49,174 nt of DNA, from assembly GCA_902609065.1 (NCBI GenBank), contig CACLQJ010000003.1, positions 1 through 49,174 of the forward strand, written 5' to 3'. Shown piece after piece: positions 9,903 through 20,661 of the stretch (within the stretch, counting starts at the first letter, position 1; the number at the start of each line of letters is the position of its first letter). The notes under the pieces are model-generated. The model had not been told where the DNA came from. It did no database searches and saw nothing but the letters and a program-made list of their open reading frames with translations. A program made the position numbers and the translations under genes. This DNA comes from an uncultured Pelagibacteraceae bacterium. Lineage in GTDB: Bacteria > Pseudomonadota > Alphaproteobacteria > Pelagibacterales > Pelagibacteraceae.

Positions 9903-10900
9903 CCGAAAAAGTGAATAAAGAAATAATACAACCAAAAAAAATGGGTTTACTAGTTGAAAACCCAGTTTACAAACCATTTAGATATCCATGGTGTTATGAT
10001 GCATGGTTAACACAACAAAGAATACATTGGTTACCAGAAGAAGTTCCACTTGGTGATGATGTTAGAGATTGGCAAAAGAATTTGTCAGGACCAGAAAAAA
10101 ATTTGGTTACACAAATATTTAGATTTTTTACTCAAGCAGATGTTGAGGTAAATAACTGTTACTTAAGACACTATACGTCAGTTTTTAAACCAACAGAGGT
10201 TTTAATGATGATGACAGCATTTGCAGCAATGGAAACAGTTCATGTTGCAGCATATTCACATTTATTAGATACGATTGGAATGCCAGAATCTGAATATTCA
10301 GCATTTATGAAGTATAAAGAGATGAAAGATAAATACGATTACATGCAAGGTTTCAATGTAAACTCTAAAGAAGATATTGCAAAAACAGTTGCAGTATTTA
10401 GCGCGTTTACAGAAGGCTTACAATTGTTTGCAAGTTTTGCAATTCTTTTAAACTTTCCAAGACATAATAAACTTAAAGGAATGGGTCAGATAGTTACTTG
10501 GTCTGTAAGAGATGAAACTCTTCATTGTAATTCGATGATTAGAATTTTTAAGGAGTTCATTAAAGAAAATCCAGAGATATGGACGCCAAAACTTAAAAAA
10601 GAACTTTACGAGGCTTGTAGAACTATTATTGAACATGAAGATGCTTTTATAGATTTAGCTTTTGAAATGGGTCCTATGCAAGGCCTAACTGCCCAAGAAG
10701 TAAAAGATTACATTAGATTTATTGGAAACAGAAGACTAACTCAATTAGGTTTAGAACCAATTTATGACGTTCAAAAAAACCCGTTAACTTGGTTAGATAC
10801 GATGTTAAATGCAGTTGAGCATATGAACTTTTTTGAAGGAAGAGCCACAGAGTATTCAAAAGCTTCCACCCAAGGTAATTGGATAGACGCATTTAGTTGA
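9884..10900 (+). CDS. nrdB: Ribonucleoside-diphosphate reductase beta subunit
   Basis: Metal ligands in QADVEVNN, METVHVAAY (radical Tyr at the expected spacing), FTEGLQLF and VRDETLHC. Confidence 0.93.
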   Translation: MSIMSVTEKVNKEIIQPKKMGLLVENPVYKPFRYPWCYDAWLTQQRIHWLPEEVPLGDDVRDWQKNLSGPEKNLVTQIFRFFTQADVEVNNCYLRHYTSVFKPTEVLMMMTAFAAMETVHVAAYSHLLDTIGMPESEYSAFMKYKEMKDKYDYMQGFNVNSKEDIAKTVAVFSAFTEGLQLFASFAILLNFPRHNKLKGMGQIVTWSVRDETLHCNSMIRIFKEFIKENPEIWTPKLKKELYEACRTIIEHEDAFIDLAFEMGPMQGLTAQEVKDYIRFIGNRRLTQLGLEPIYDVQKNPLTWLDTMLNAVEHMNFFEGRATEYSKASTQGNWIDAFS

Positions 10901-10903
10901 TCT

Positions 10904-11170
10904 GTGATTGTAAGTCCTTGTATCAGTATATGTAAAACTGATCCTGAAACAGGTTATTGTTATGGATGTGCTAGAACTGATGAAGAAAAAATAAAATGGA
11001 AGTCTGATACCACATCGGACGATTGGAAAAATCAAAACCTAAAAGATATACAAATTAGACTTAGCGGGTGGCAGCTCCAAAGCTTTCTAAAATCTTACAA
11101 ATGTAAAGTAGAGGAAGGCATGTCTTTATATAAAAAGGCAATGATAAAAAAAAAAGACTATGTAATTTAG
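10904..11170 (+). CDS. DUF1289-type small cysteine-rich protein (GTG start)
   Basis: VSPCISICKTDPETGYCYGCARTDEEKIKWK matches the CxxxCxxxxxxxxCxGCxRTxxEI pattern. Confidence 0.8.
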   Translation: MIVSPCISICKTDPETGYCYGCARTDEEKIKWKSDTTSDDWKNQNLKDIQIRLSGWQLQSFLKSYKCKVEEGMSLYKKAMIKKKDYVI

Positions 11171-11197
11171 CTAAAATATAGTCATATTTATTTTATT

Positions 11198-11811
11198 ATG
11201 AAATTTGGATTGGTAGTATTAGGTGCTCATATTGGCATTCATATAAAAGATGAAATTTCTAAAATAAATGATAATCCGATATTATTAGTTGAGCCGGTTC
11301 CACATAATATTAATGCAATTAATGAAAATTTAAAGGAATTTAAAAATATTTACTTAGAACCTGTTGCTATCTCTAACGTAAATGAAACAAAAGATTTTTT
11401 CTTTGTGAAAGGGTCTTCAATTAACAAACTAAAAAAAAACATTGGGCTAGTGGCATTGGATCATTTAGTAAAAAACACTTATTGAATCACAGATCCAAAA
11501 GATTTTTAATTGAAGATGAAGATATTGATATGGTCCAAATAAAAACTATCAGATTTGATGATTTAGTTCAAAAATACTCCATTACTGAAATAGATAAAAT
11601 ATTAATTGATATAGAAGGTTCTGAGTATGAAATTTTAAAAGATATAGATTTAAAAAAAATAAAGATAAATAGCATATTGTTTGAATATAAACATTTTGAT
11701 GGTTATTTAAAAACTGGAAATAAACTTGAAGAGATACTTAGAAAATTTGAGGAAAATAATTATAAGACTGCAAAGGTAGATGAAGAGAATATGATTGCAG
11801 TTAAAAATTAG
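11198..11811 (+). pseudogene. FkbM-family methyltransferase, split by one frameshift at an A9 run (11431..11439)
   Basis: ORFs 11198..11485 and 11482..11811 join through the bypassed frame ...WASGIGSFSKKHLLNHRSKRF. The C-part has KILIDIEGSEYEIL. Confidence 0.75.
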
Positions 11812-11812
11812 A

Positions 11813-12938
11813 CTATCTATTTTTTAACTCAGAAACTTTTCTGTGTTTATTTCCATTATAAGCTGCCAAAGGCCTAATAAGTTTATTCGTTGAAAGTTGC
11901 TCGATAATATGAGCTGACCATCCAGTTATTCTTGAAATTACAAAGATGGGTGTAAAAAAATCTGTATCGAATCCCATTAGGTGGTAGGTAGGACCTGTTG
12001 GATAATCAACATTTGGGTAAATGTTTTTTCTATCTATCATAACTTTTTCTACCGTGTCGTAAATTTTTTCAAATTTTTTATCTTTTTTAATTTTTGCCAC
12101 CTTACCAAAGTACTCTCTCATAGTAGGCACTCTTGAATCTCCACTTTTATAAACTCTGTGACCAAATCCCATAACAACATCTTTATTATCTAAAGCTTTA
12201 TTTATCCATTTTGAAGCATTTTCAGGTTTTTTAATTTTATTCATCATATGCATCACTTCTTCATTTGCACCACCATGCAAAGGACCTTTTAAACTTGCTA
12301 TAGCCCCGGTAATTGCTCCATGAATATCTGAAAGACTGCTTGTTATTGTTCTAGCTGTAAATGTTGAAACATTAAAACTATGTTCAGCGTATAAAATTAA
12401 TGAAACGTCAAATGCTTTGACGATATCTTTATTCGGAACTTTGCCAAAACACATGTAAAAAAAGTTTTCAGAAAAAGATAGTTTTTTTTTAGGTTGTATT
12501 ATTTTTTTTCCTTTTCTAGATCTATAAAAAGCAGCTAAAGCAACTGGTGTTTTTGCAAAAATTCTCATTACCTTTCTCATATTTGCTTTTGGTGAATTAT
12601 CTTTTGTTTCTTTGTCTTCTAGACCCATTATACTGACAGCTGTTCTTGCAACATCCATAGGATGAGCTTTTTTTGGAAAATTTTTTTATATCTTGTAGTA
12701 TGGTTTTAGAAAGCTTTCTTTCTTTCTTTTCTTGTTTTTCAAAATTTTTTAATTGTTTTTTATTTGGTAGCTCGCCATTCAATATCAGATAAGCAACCTC
12801 TTCAAATTTACAATTTGCGCAGAGGTCTTGTGCCGCGTAACCTCTATAAGTTAAAGAATTAATCTCAGGCATCACTTTAGATATTGAAGTTTCATCAACA
12901 GTAACTCCCATTAATCCTTTTTTGATATCTGTATTCAT
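11813..12938 (-). pseudogene. prpC: 2-methylcitrate synthase / citrate synthase-like, split by one frameshift near 12675..12687
   Basis: N-part LTYRGYAAQDLC and C-part AHPMDVARTAVS, LKGPLHGGANEEV, GFGHRVYK. Removing one base gives LQDIKKFPKKAHPMDVARTAVS. Confidence 0.8.
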
Positions 12939-13838
12939 TAATCGTGTCCTTCTGTACTAAAATTATAAATTTTTTCGTCTAACGAATTGTATTTTTCGTA
13001 CTCAACTAATTTGTACAATCTTTTTCTTGTTTGCATTTTATCTATTAAATTATTTTGGTGTCCATCATCAAAAATAGCACGTAGTCCATCTTCTACACTT
13101 TTCATGGCTAATCTTTGAGTTGTTACCGGATAAATCACTATATTAAATCCTAAATTTTCTAAAACGTTATAATCTAATATTTTAGATTTTCCAAATTCAG
13201 TCATATTTGCAAGCAAATATACATCTAATGATTTTCTCACAATTTCAAATTCTTTTTCATCTTTTAAAGCCTCTGGAAAAATTATTTCAGCTCCAGCATC
13301 TATGTAAGATTTACACCTATCAATCATTCTATCTAAACCTTCTACAGATTTAGCGTCAGATCTTGCTATAATTTTAAAATTTTTATCTTTCTTAGCTTTT
13401 ACACATTCTTTAATTTTTTAAACCATCTTTTTTTGTGAAATAAGCTCCTTGTTGTCAAGATGACCACATCTTTTTTGATCTATTTGGTCTTCTATATGAA
13501 CAGCAGTGATACCAAATTTTTTCAAAAGTTTTAATAGTTTTTGAGCAATTTCTAAAACCTGTATCTATATCTACAATAGTTGGAAGATTTGTAATTCTTG
13601 CTATTTGTTTTGATCTATTGCTTACGTCTTCAAGAGACGTTAATCCTATGTCTGGAAAACCTAGATCATTTGACATAACACCACCAGAAACATAAACCGC
13701 GTCATATCCAATTTCTTCTATTAACTTTGCTGTTAATGGATTGTATGCTCCAGGCACTCTTAAAATTTTCCCTGATTTTATTTTTTTAACAAAATCTTTC
13801 CTTTTATCCTTCACAGTTTTTTCAACGAAATGCATCAA
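12938..13838 (-). pseudogene. prpB: Methylisocitrate lyase (ICL/PEPM superfamily), two frameshifts (about 13421 and 13552..13557)
   Basis: PGAYNPLTAKLIEEIGYDAVYVSGGVMS, hidden-frame HIEDQIDQKRCGHLDNKELI, then IIARSDAKSVEGLDRMIDRCKSYIDAGAEIIFPE. Confidence 0.8.
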
Positions 13839-15338
13839 AAAATTCCTTTTTTTGAATTATTTTTTAATTTAGATTTTTTTATCTCAATGTTTAATTTTTT
13901 TATTTGTCCAGATTTAATTTTTTTCAAATTTTGAACTATTTTTAAAAATCTTTCACTATCCTTATTGCTAATAATATTTTTTGTTAAAGTTTTGAATTTA
14001 TTGATATAGTTTTTTCTTTTAAAAGGTCTAGAACCATATGGATGCGCATCTGCTCGCTCAAGTTCCTCAATAAATCTTTTACGATTATTCATTGTAATAA
14101 TAACCTTTGCTCCAAAACATTTTTTACTTGGATTTGGATCGTGATACTTTCTTGTCCATTTTTTATCTTCATGAGTTTTTATAGATCTCCAAATTTTTAT
14201 AGTACTTTTTCTTTTAGCTCTTGATTTAGAATATGATTTAACGTGGTGCCAATCTGCATCCTCAAGAGCAACAGCAAAAATGTACATAATAGAGTGATCC
14301 AAAGTTTCTCTGCTAGAATTTGGATCCATTTTTTGAGGATCATTAGCTCCAGTTCCGATTACATAATGTGTATGGTGACTAGTATAAATATCTATTTTTT
14401 TAATATTTTTTAGATTATCAATTTTTTTATTTAATTTTTTTGCAATATCTATTATCGCTTGGGCTTGATATTCCGCGGAATATTCCTTGGTATATGTTTC
14501 GAGAATTGCTTTTTTAGGCTCCCTTTTTTTTTGGGAGAGGGACTTTATATTTAGCTTTTTTTCCATCTAAAATTCTTGCAATAACACTATCTTCACCTTC
14601 ATAAATTGGACTTGGTGCACCTTCACCCCTCATAGCTCTATCTACAGCTTCAATTGCAAGTTTACCAGCATGTGCTGGAGCAAAAGCTTTCCAACTAGAT
14701 ATTTCCCCTTTTCTTGATTGTCGAGTAGATATTGTTGTGTGCAATGCTTGTTGTATTGACTGATAAACGGTTTCTGTATTTAGTTTAAGCATCGTACCGA
14801 TACCCGCCGCTACACTCGGACCTAAATGTGCTATATGATCAACCTTATGTTTGTGTAAGCAAATTCCCTTCACAAGATTTACTTGAACTTCATAAGCAGT
14901 GATTATACCTTTCAATAAATCTAATCCACTTCTATTTTTTTGTTGAGCTACAGCTAAAAGAGCAGGTATATTGTCACCAGGATGACTATAATCAGCAGCT
15001 AAAAATGTATCGTGAAAATCTAGCTCCCTGACCGCTGTGCCATTTGTCCAAGCTGACCATTCACTGTCAAAAAGTTTTTTTGAGCTTACTCCAAATATGG
15101 TTGCTCCATTTTTTCTTGGATGTTTCAAAGCCATTTCTCTAGATGTTACAACTGATTTACGATTTAAGGATGCAACAGCAACAGCGGCGTTATCTATAAT
15201 TCTGTTAATAGCCATCTCTATTGCATTATTATTCAACTTTGCATTATCAGTAGCAATTTCAGCAATTTTCCATGCAAGTTGTTTTTTTTTAGGTAAATAA
15301 ATTTTTGATGGATATACTTTTATGTTGTGAATTATCAA
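13835..15338 (-). pseudogene. prpD: 2-methylcitrate dehydratase (PrpD/MmgE family), frameshift at a 9-nt homopolymer (14524..14532); TTG start
   Basis: N-part [29 protein letters not shown] and C-part KEYSAEYQAQAIID, VALEDADWHH. Dropping one base gives [24 protein letters not shown]. Confidence 0.8.
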
Positions 15339-15371
15339 TTTTACTCCTTGAAAAATATTACTAATAAATAA

Positions 15372-15975
15372 TTATTTATCTAATACAATCAAAATTGCAG
15401 TAATTAAAAGCAAAAATGCTAAAAAATACTCAATTAATACTTTTATTTTATCATTCTTTACTAAATTTTTAATTGCTGAGCCGAATGCAGCCCATGGAGA
15501 AATTGATATAGGGCAAATTATAAGTGCAACAAAGCTAATAAATAGTACTGAAAGTATTAAGCTTCCGTCTTTCGGTAGAAAACTTGAAGCAGCCATGCTA
15601 GAAATTGTCCAAGCTTTTGGATTAACTATTTGAAAAAAGAGCAGCCTCGTGGAATTTTAAAGGTCTAGAACCATCTTCTTTAATTTTGCTAAATGACCCA
15701 ATTATTTTATATCCAAGATACAAAAGATAAATAGCACAAATTATTTTTAAAATATTTTGAAGACCAGGAAAAATTTGGAATATTTTGCCTAAACCAAAAC
15801 AAACTAAAATTAATTGAGTAACATGACCAATAGTAATCCCTGTAATATGAGGTAAAGTTTTATTAAAACCAAACTTTAATCCTGAAGTTAGTACCATCGC
15901 ATTATTTGGCCCAGGTGTTACATACATTACAAAGTAATAACTAACTAGAGCAACCAAAATACTAAAATCAATCAT
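15372..15975 (-). pseudogene. LysE/RhtB-family amino-acid exporter, frameshift at a 6-nt homopolymer (15633..15638)
   Basis: YVTPGPNNAMVLTSGLKFGF, then hidden-frame LFQIVNPKAWTIS joins the second ORF SMAASSFLPKDGS. Confidence 0.8.
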
Positions 15976-16657
15976 CTAAATATTTTTGAACTAAATTTTC
16001 TATCCCTATAAAATCTTTAATTAAATGATTATAATAAATTTGCTCAACTTTTTTTTCTGTATATCCATCTTCGACTAATATCATTGGTACACCTGCAGAT
16101 TTTGCTGCATCTGCATCATTTTCACTATCACCTATCATTATTGTTTTTTTTATATCTCCGTCCATAATTTCAACCATATTAGTTATATGTCTTGGGTCAG
16201 GTTTGCAAAATTCAAACGTGTTACCTCCGGCCACATATTCAAAAAAATCATATATTTTTATTTTTTTTAATAATTCAATTGCTAGATGCTCTTGTTTATT
16301 AGTGCAAACACCCATTGCTATATTATTTGATTTTGCCCAAGATAAAAAGTTACTAACCCCATTTAATAATTTTGTCTCAACCACTAAATTTTTTTCATAA
16401 TATTTAATAAATTCCCTGGTCATATCTTTTTTGATCTTCTCATCTGATATTTTAGACAACTCTTTTCTAGCAGAACCCCATATTGATCTGCCGATCATTA
16501 CTGCAGCTCCTCTACCTACCAAATTCCTTATCTCATCCATACTTCTTGATGAATAACCAAATTTATCCATTACATAGTTATGTGCCTTCATAAGATCTGG
16601 TGCAGTATCAGCCAAAGTTCCATCAAGATCGAATAATATTGTAAATTTTTGTTTCAT
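15968..16657 (-). CDS. gph: HAD-family hydrolase, phosphoglycolate phosphatase-like
   Basis: FDLDGTLADTAPDL, CTNKQ, IMIGDSENDADAAKSAGVPMILV. Confidence 0.88.
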   Translation of the reverse strand: MKQKFTILFDLDGTLADTAPDLMKAHNYVMDKFGYSSRSMDEIRNLVGRGAAVMIGRSIWGSARKELSKISDEKIKKDMTREFIKYYEKNLVVETKLLNGVSNFLSWAKSNNIAMGVCTNKQEHLAIELLKKIKIYDFFEYVAGGNTFEFCKPDPRHITNMVEIMDGDIKKTIMIGDSENDADAAKSAGVPMILVEDGYTEKKVEQIYYNHLIKDFIGIENLVQKYLDD

Positions 16658-16728
16658 ATAAAAAGTATTATTAAGAAATAATTTGTGAATTAAATAACTT
16701 ATTTACTTAACTATAAGCTAAATAGCAA

Positions 16729-17353
16729 ATGAAACAAAATGATTTAAAAAAACAACAAGAAATTTTAAGAAAAAAATTTTTAAAAAAGGGTGTTAAAATG
16801 ATTTCGCCGGAGACAATTTTTTTCTCAAAGGACACCAAGATTGGAAAAAAATGTTACAATCGATCCATATGTTGTAATTGGAAAAAAAGTTTATATAAAA
16901 AATAATGTAAAAATTCATTCTTTTTCTCATATTGAAAATGCAAAGATTGAAAGCAATGTAACAATCGGCCCATATGCAAGACTAAGACCGGGATCCAAAT
17001 TGTTATCTGGGGCAAAAGTTGGAAATTTTGTTGAAGTTAAAAAAAGCGTTATAGGAAAAGGGTCAAAGGTTAGTCATTTATCTTATATTGGGGACTCTAG
17101 CTTAGGATCAAATGTAAATATAGGAGCAGGAACAATTACTTGTAATTATGATGGTAAAAGAAAATACAGAACAAATATTAAAAATGACGTTTTCGTGGGA
17201 TCAAATACATCATTAGTCGCCCCTATCACTTTAGAAAGTAAAAGTATTATTGGAGCAGGGTCTGTTATAACTAAAAGAGTAAAAGCAAAATCGCTTGCAT
17301 TAACAAGGGCAAATCAAGATGAAATTAAAAATTATAAAAGAAAAAAAAAGTAA
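16729..17353 (+). pseudogene. Stand-alone GlmU C-terminal (left-handed beta-helix acetyltransferase) domain, one frameshift at A7 (16845..16851)
   Basis: From ATG 16729 the GlmU-like linker [36 protein letters not shown] reads through if one A is removed, then [11 protein letters not shown]...[21 protein letters not shown]. No uridyltransferase domain upstream. Confidence 0.78.
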
Positions 17354-17355
17354 TT

Positions 17356-19173
17356 ATGTGTGGAATAGTTGGAATAGTAAGTAACAAATCAGTCTCCTCA
17401 AGCATAATAAATGCGTTAAAAAAACTTGAGTATAGAGGTTATGACTCAGCTGGTATATCCACATTAAATAATGGATTTATTGATGAAAAGAAATGCTCTG
17501 GTAGAGTTGAAAATCTAGAAAAAATTTTATTTCAAAATCCTTCAGCAGGTGACCTAGGTATTGGTCATGTTCGTTGGGCTACTCACGGTGTGCCAAATCA
17601 AATTAACGCACATCCTCATTCTACTGATCAGGTTTCAGTTGTTCATAATGGAATAATTGAAAATTCAGATAAATTAAAAAGAGAATATGAAACAAAAGGA
17701 TACGTATTTAAATCCCAAACAGATACAGAAGTTATAACAATAATTCTTACGGATTTTTTAAAAACTGAAAATTTAGTCAATTGCATTTATAAAACTTTAA
17801 ATAAATTAGTAGGAAGTTTTGCATTAGGTGTTATTTTTAAAAAGTATGAGAATTTAGTAGTTGGCGCAAGAAGAGGAAGCCCTTTAGCAGTTGGATATGG
17901 ACATAATGAAAATTTCATAGGATCAGACTCTTATGCTTTAAAATCTATGACAAATAAAATTTCTTATTTAGATGATGGTGATTTTTGTTTTTTATCTAAA
18001 GAGAAGGTTGAATTTTATAATAGCGACAAAAAAAAAACTAATAAACAAGTTTTTGAGTTATCAAATGAAGAAAATTTTGCGGATAAAGGAGACTTTAAGG
18101 ATTTTATGTCAAAAGAAATTGATGAGCAGAATTTAACAACTAAAAAATGTTTAAATGAGTATTTAGACAAATCAAGAAACGAAATTAACATATATAATAT
18201 ACCAATAGGTCCCTCAAAAATTAATAAAATAAGGCTCATTGGATGTGGAACTGCCTACCACTCTTGCCTTATGGCTAAATATTGGATTGAAGAATTTACC
18301 TCAATTGATGTTGAGGCCGATATAGCATCTGAATTTAGGTACAGAAATGTTAAATTATGTAAAGATGATCTATATATCTTTGTTTCTCAATCTGGTGAGA
18401 CAGCAGACACCTACGCTGCTCTCGAAAAGTGTAAAAAAAATAACGTTAAGACATGTGGAATAGTTAATGTTGTCGAAAGCTCTATTGCAAGACTGTCAGA
18501 TTTTGTTTTACCAATTCATGCTGGCCCTGAAATAGGTGTAGCTTCAACCAAAGCATTTACAGGTCAAATGCTAGTTTTACTTTTATTAACCTTAAAAATA
18601 TCAAAAGAACGAAATGATCTAGATTCAAGTGAATATAAAAAATTAATCGATGATATTAAAAAAATACCCGATTTAATTAAAGAGACGTTATTAAAGCAAA
18701 AAGAAATTCAAGAAATCGCGAGAGATTTTATTAATGCTAAAGGTACAATGTATTTAGGTCGTGGATACTCTTATCCAATAGCTATGGAGGGGGCATTAAA
18801 ACTTAAAGAACTTTCTTATATTCATGCAGAAGGGTACGCTGCGGGAGAAATGAAACACGGACCACTAGCATTAATTGAGGATGGTATGCCCATAGTTGTC
18901 CTTGCTCCAAAAGATAGGTATTTTGAAAAAACTATATCCAACACTCAAGAAGTTATAGCTAGAGGTGGCAAAGTTTTAATGATTACAAATGATAAATCAA
19001 AAACTTTAAGTGAGAATATTAGATTTAAATTTGAACTACCTGATTTCCAATCTCATATTAGCGCATTTCTTCTGACTATACCCATTCAATTTTTAGCCTA
19101 TCATGTTGCATTATTAAAGAATTGTGACATCGATAAACCTAGAAATCTCGCCAAATCCGTAACAGTTGAATAA
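17356..19173 (+). CDS. glmS: Glutamine-fructose-6-phosphate aminotransferase
   Basis: MCGIVGIV N-terminus, GHVRWATHG, SQSGETADT, C-terminal NLAKSVTVE. Confidence 0.96.
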   Translation: MCGIVGIVSNKSVSSSIINALKKLEYRGYDSAGISTLNNGFIDEKKCSGRVENLEKILFQNPSAGDLGIGHVRWATHGVPNQINAHPHSTDQVSVVHNGIIENSDKLKREYETKGYVFKSQTDTEVITIILTDFLKTENLVNCIYKTLNKLVGSFALGVIFKKYENLVVGARRGSPLAVGYGHNENFIGSDSYALKSMTNKISYLDDGDFCFLSKEKVEFYNSDKKKTNKQVFELSNEENFADKGDFKDFMSKEIDEQNLTTKKCLNEYLDKSRNEINIYNIPIGPSKINKIRLIGCGTAYHSCLMAKYWIEEFTSIDVEADIASEFRYRNVKLCKDDLYIFVSQSGETADTYAALEKCKKNNVKTCGIVNVVESSIARLSDFVLPIHAGPEIGVASTKAFTGQMLVLLLLTLKISKERNDLDSSEYKKLIDDIKKIPDLIKETLLKQKEIQEIARDFINAKGTMYLGRGYSYPIAMEGALKLKELSYIHAEGYAAGEMKHGPLALIEDGMPIVVLAPKDRYFEKTISNTQEVIARGGKVLMITNDKSKTLSENIRFKFELPDFQSHISAFLLTIPIQFLAYHVALLKNCDIDKPRNLAKSVTVE

Positions 19174-19202
19174 AAGTTAATCTTTGATAAAACAATCTTC
19201 AG

Positions 19203-20588
19203 TTGAATATGAAAAATTGGAAAACAAATAGCTGGAAAAAATATCCTGTAAAACACATTCCTGATTACAAAGATGAAAAGGAACTAAATATGGTTTTAAA
19301 TAAATTAAAATCATCTCCACCCTTAGTCTTTGCAGGTGAAACTCGACATTTAAAAGACCAACTAGCTAGTGTTGTTGATGGAAAAGCTTTCTTACTACAA
19401 GGAGGGGATTGTGCTGAAAGTTTTGCAGAGTTTCATCCAGACAATATTAGAGATACCTTCAAGGTGATTTTGCAAATGTCTTTAGTGTTAACCTATTCAG
19501 CTTCTTTGCCAGTTGTGAAACTTGGAAGAATAGCAGGACAATTTTCAAAACCTAGAAGTGCACCAACAGAAAAACAAGGAAGCATAGAGCTTCCAAGTTA
19601 TTTAGGAGACAACATTAATAGTATAGAGTTTGATGAAAAATCAAGACAACCAGATCCTAAAAGATTATTCAGAGCATACTCTCAATCTGCATCAACTTTA
19701 AATTTGTTAAGGGCTTTCTCTAACGGTGGATTTGCTGATTTAAAAAAAGTTCACTTATGGAATTTAGGATACATAAAAACTAGTCCTCAAGCTAAAAAGT
19801 TTAAAGAATTAGAAGATAAAATTGCAGATGCCTTAGCGTTTATGGAAGCATGTGGTATTACACCTGAATTTAATAGAAGATTGTATACAGTTAACTTTTG
19901 GACTTCACATGAGGCTTTACATTTACCTTTTGAAGAAAGTATGACTAGGGTAGACTCTACCACTGGAGAATATCATGACACATCTGCGCATTTTGTTTGG
20001 ATAGGAGACAGAACAAGACAAATAGATGGTGGACACGTAGAGTTTTGTAGAGGAATTGAAAATCCAATAGGTATAAAATGTGGACCAACCTCAAAAGCTG
20101 ATGAGATAGCTAAAATTTGCGAAAAAATTAACCCCAATAACGAAAAAGGTAAAATTACACTAATATCTAGGTATGGTTATGACAAAGTAGCTAAATTTTT
20201 ACCCAAACTTATAAGAGGTATTAAAAAGGAGGGATTAAATGTAATTTGGTCATGTGATCCAATGCACGGTAATACATTAGTATCTACTACAGGTTTTAAG
20301 ACAAGACCATTTAACAATGTAGTAAATGAAGTTAAGAATGTGTTTGAAGTTCATCAAAGTGAAGGGTCATACGCGGGAGGTCTACACATAGAAATGACTG
20401 GACAGAATGTGACTGAATGTACCGGCGGAGCAAAAAATATATCAGACCAGGACTTATCAAGCAGATACCACACACATTGTGATCCAAGACTAAACGCGGA
20501 TCAAGCGTTGGAATTAGCATTTTTAATTTCAGATGAAATCAAAAAGAATTCAAATTACGCAAAGAATATTATTAAAGCGGCTTCTTAA
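19203..20588 (+). CDS. 3-deoxy-7-phosphoheptulonate synthase, class II (likely ATG at 19209)
   Basis: LLQGGDCAESF, KLGRIAGQFSKPRS, WSCDPMHGN, GGLHIEMTGQNVTECTGG. Confidence 0.95.
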   Translation: MNMKNWKTNSWKKYPVKHIPDYKDEKELNMVLNKLKSSPPLVFAGETRHLKDQLASVVDGKAFLLQGGDCAESFAEFHPDNIRDTFKVILQMSLVLTYSASLPVVKLGRIAGQFSKPRSAPTEKQGSIELPSYLGDNINSIEFDEKSRQPDPKRLFRAYSQSASTLNLLRAFSNGGFADLKKVHLWNLGYIKTSPQAKKFKELEDKIADALAFMEACGITPEFNRRLYTVNFWTSHEALHLPFEESMTRVDSTTGEYHDTSAHFVWIGDRTRQIDGGHVEFCRGIENPIGIKCGPTSKADEIAKICEKINPNNEKGKITLISRYGYDKVAKFLPKLIRGIKKEGLNVIWSCDPMHGNTLVSTTGFKTRPFNNVVNEVKNVFEVHQSEGSYAGGLHIEMTGQNVTECTGGAKNISDQDLSSRYHTHCDPRLNADQALELAFLISDEIKKNSNYAKNIIKAAS

Positions 20589-20661
20589 GCCTAATTTAAA
20601 ATAATAATTAGGTATGACTATTATTCTATACAATATTAATAAAAAGTGACTATATTTTAAC

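Noticed and set aside
20590-20612. Hairpin CCTAATT-N9-AATTAGG after the DAHP synthase gene
   Set aside because: Stem is only 7 AT-rich bp and no T-tract follows, so I do not call it a terminator.
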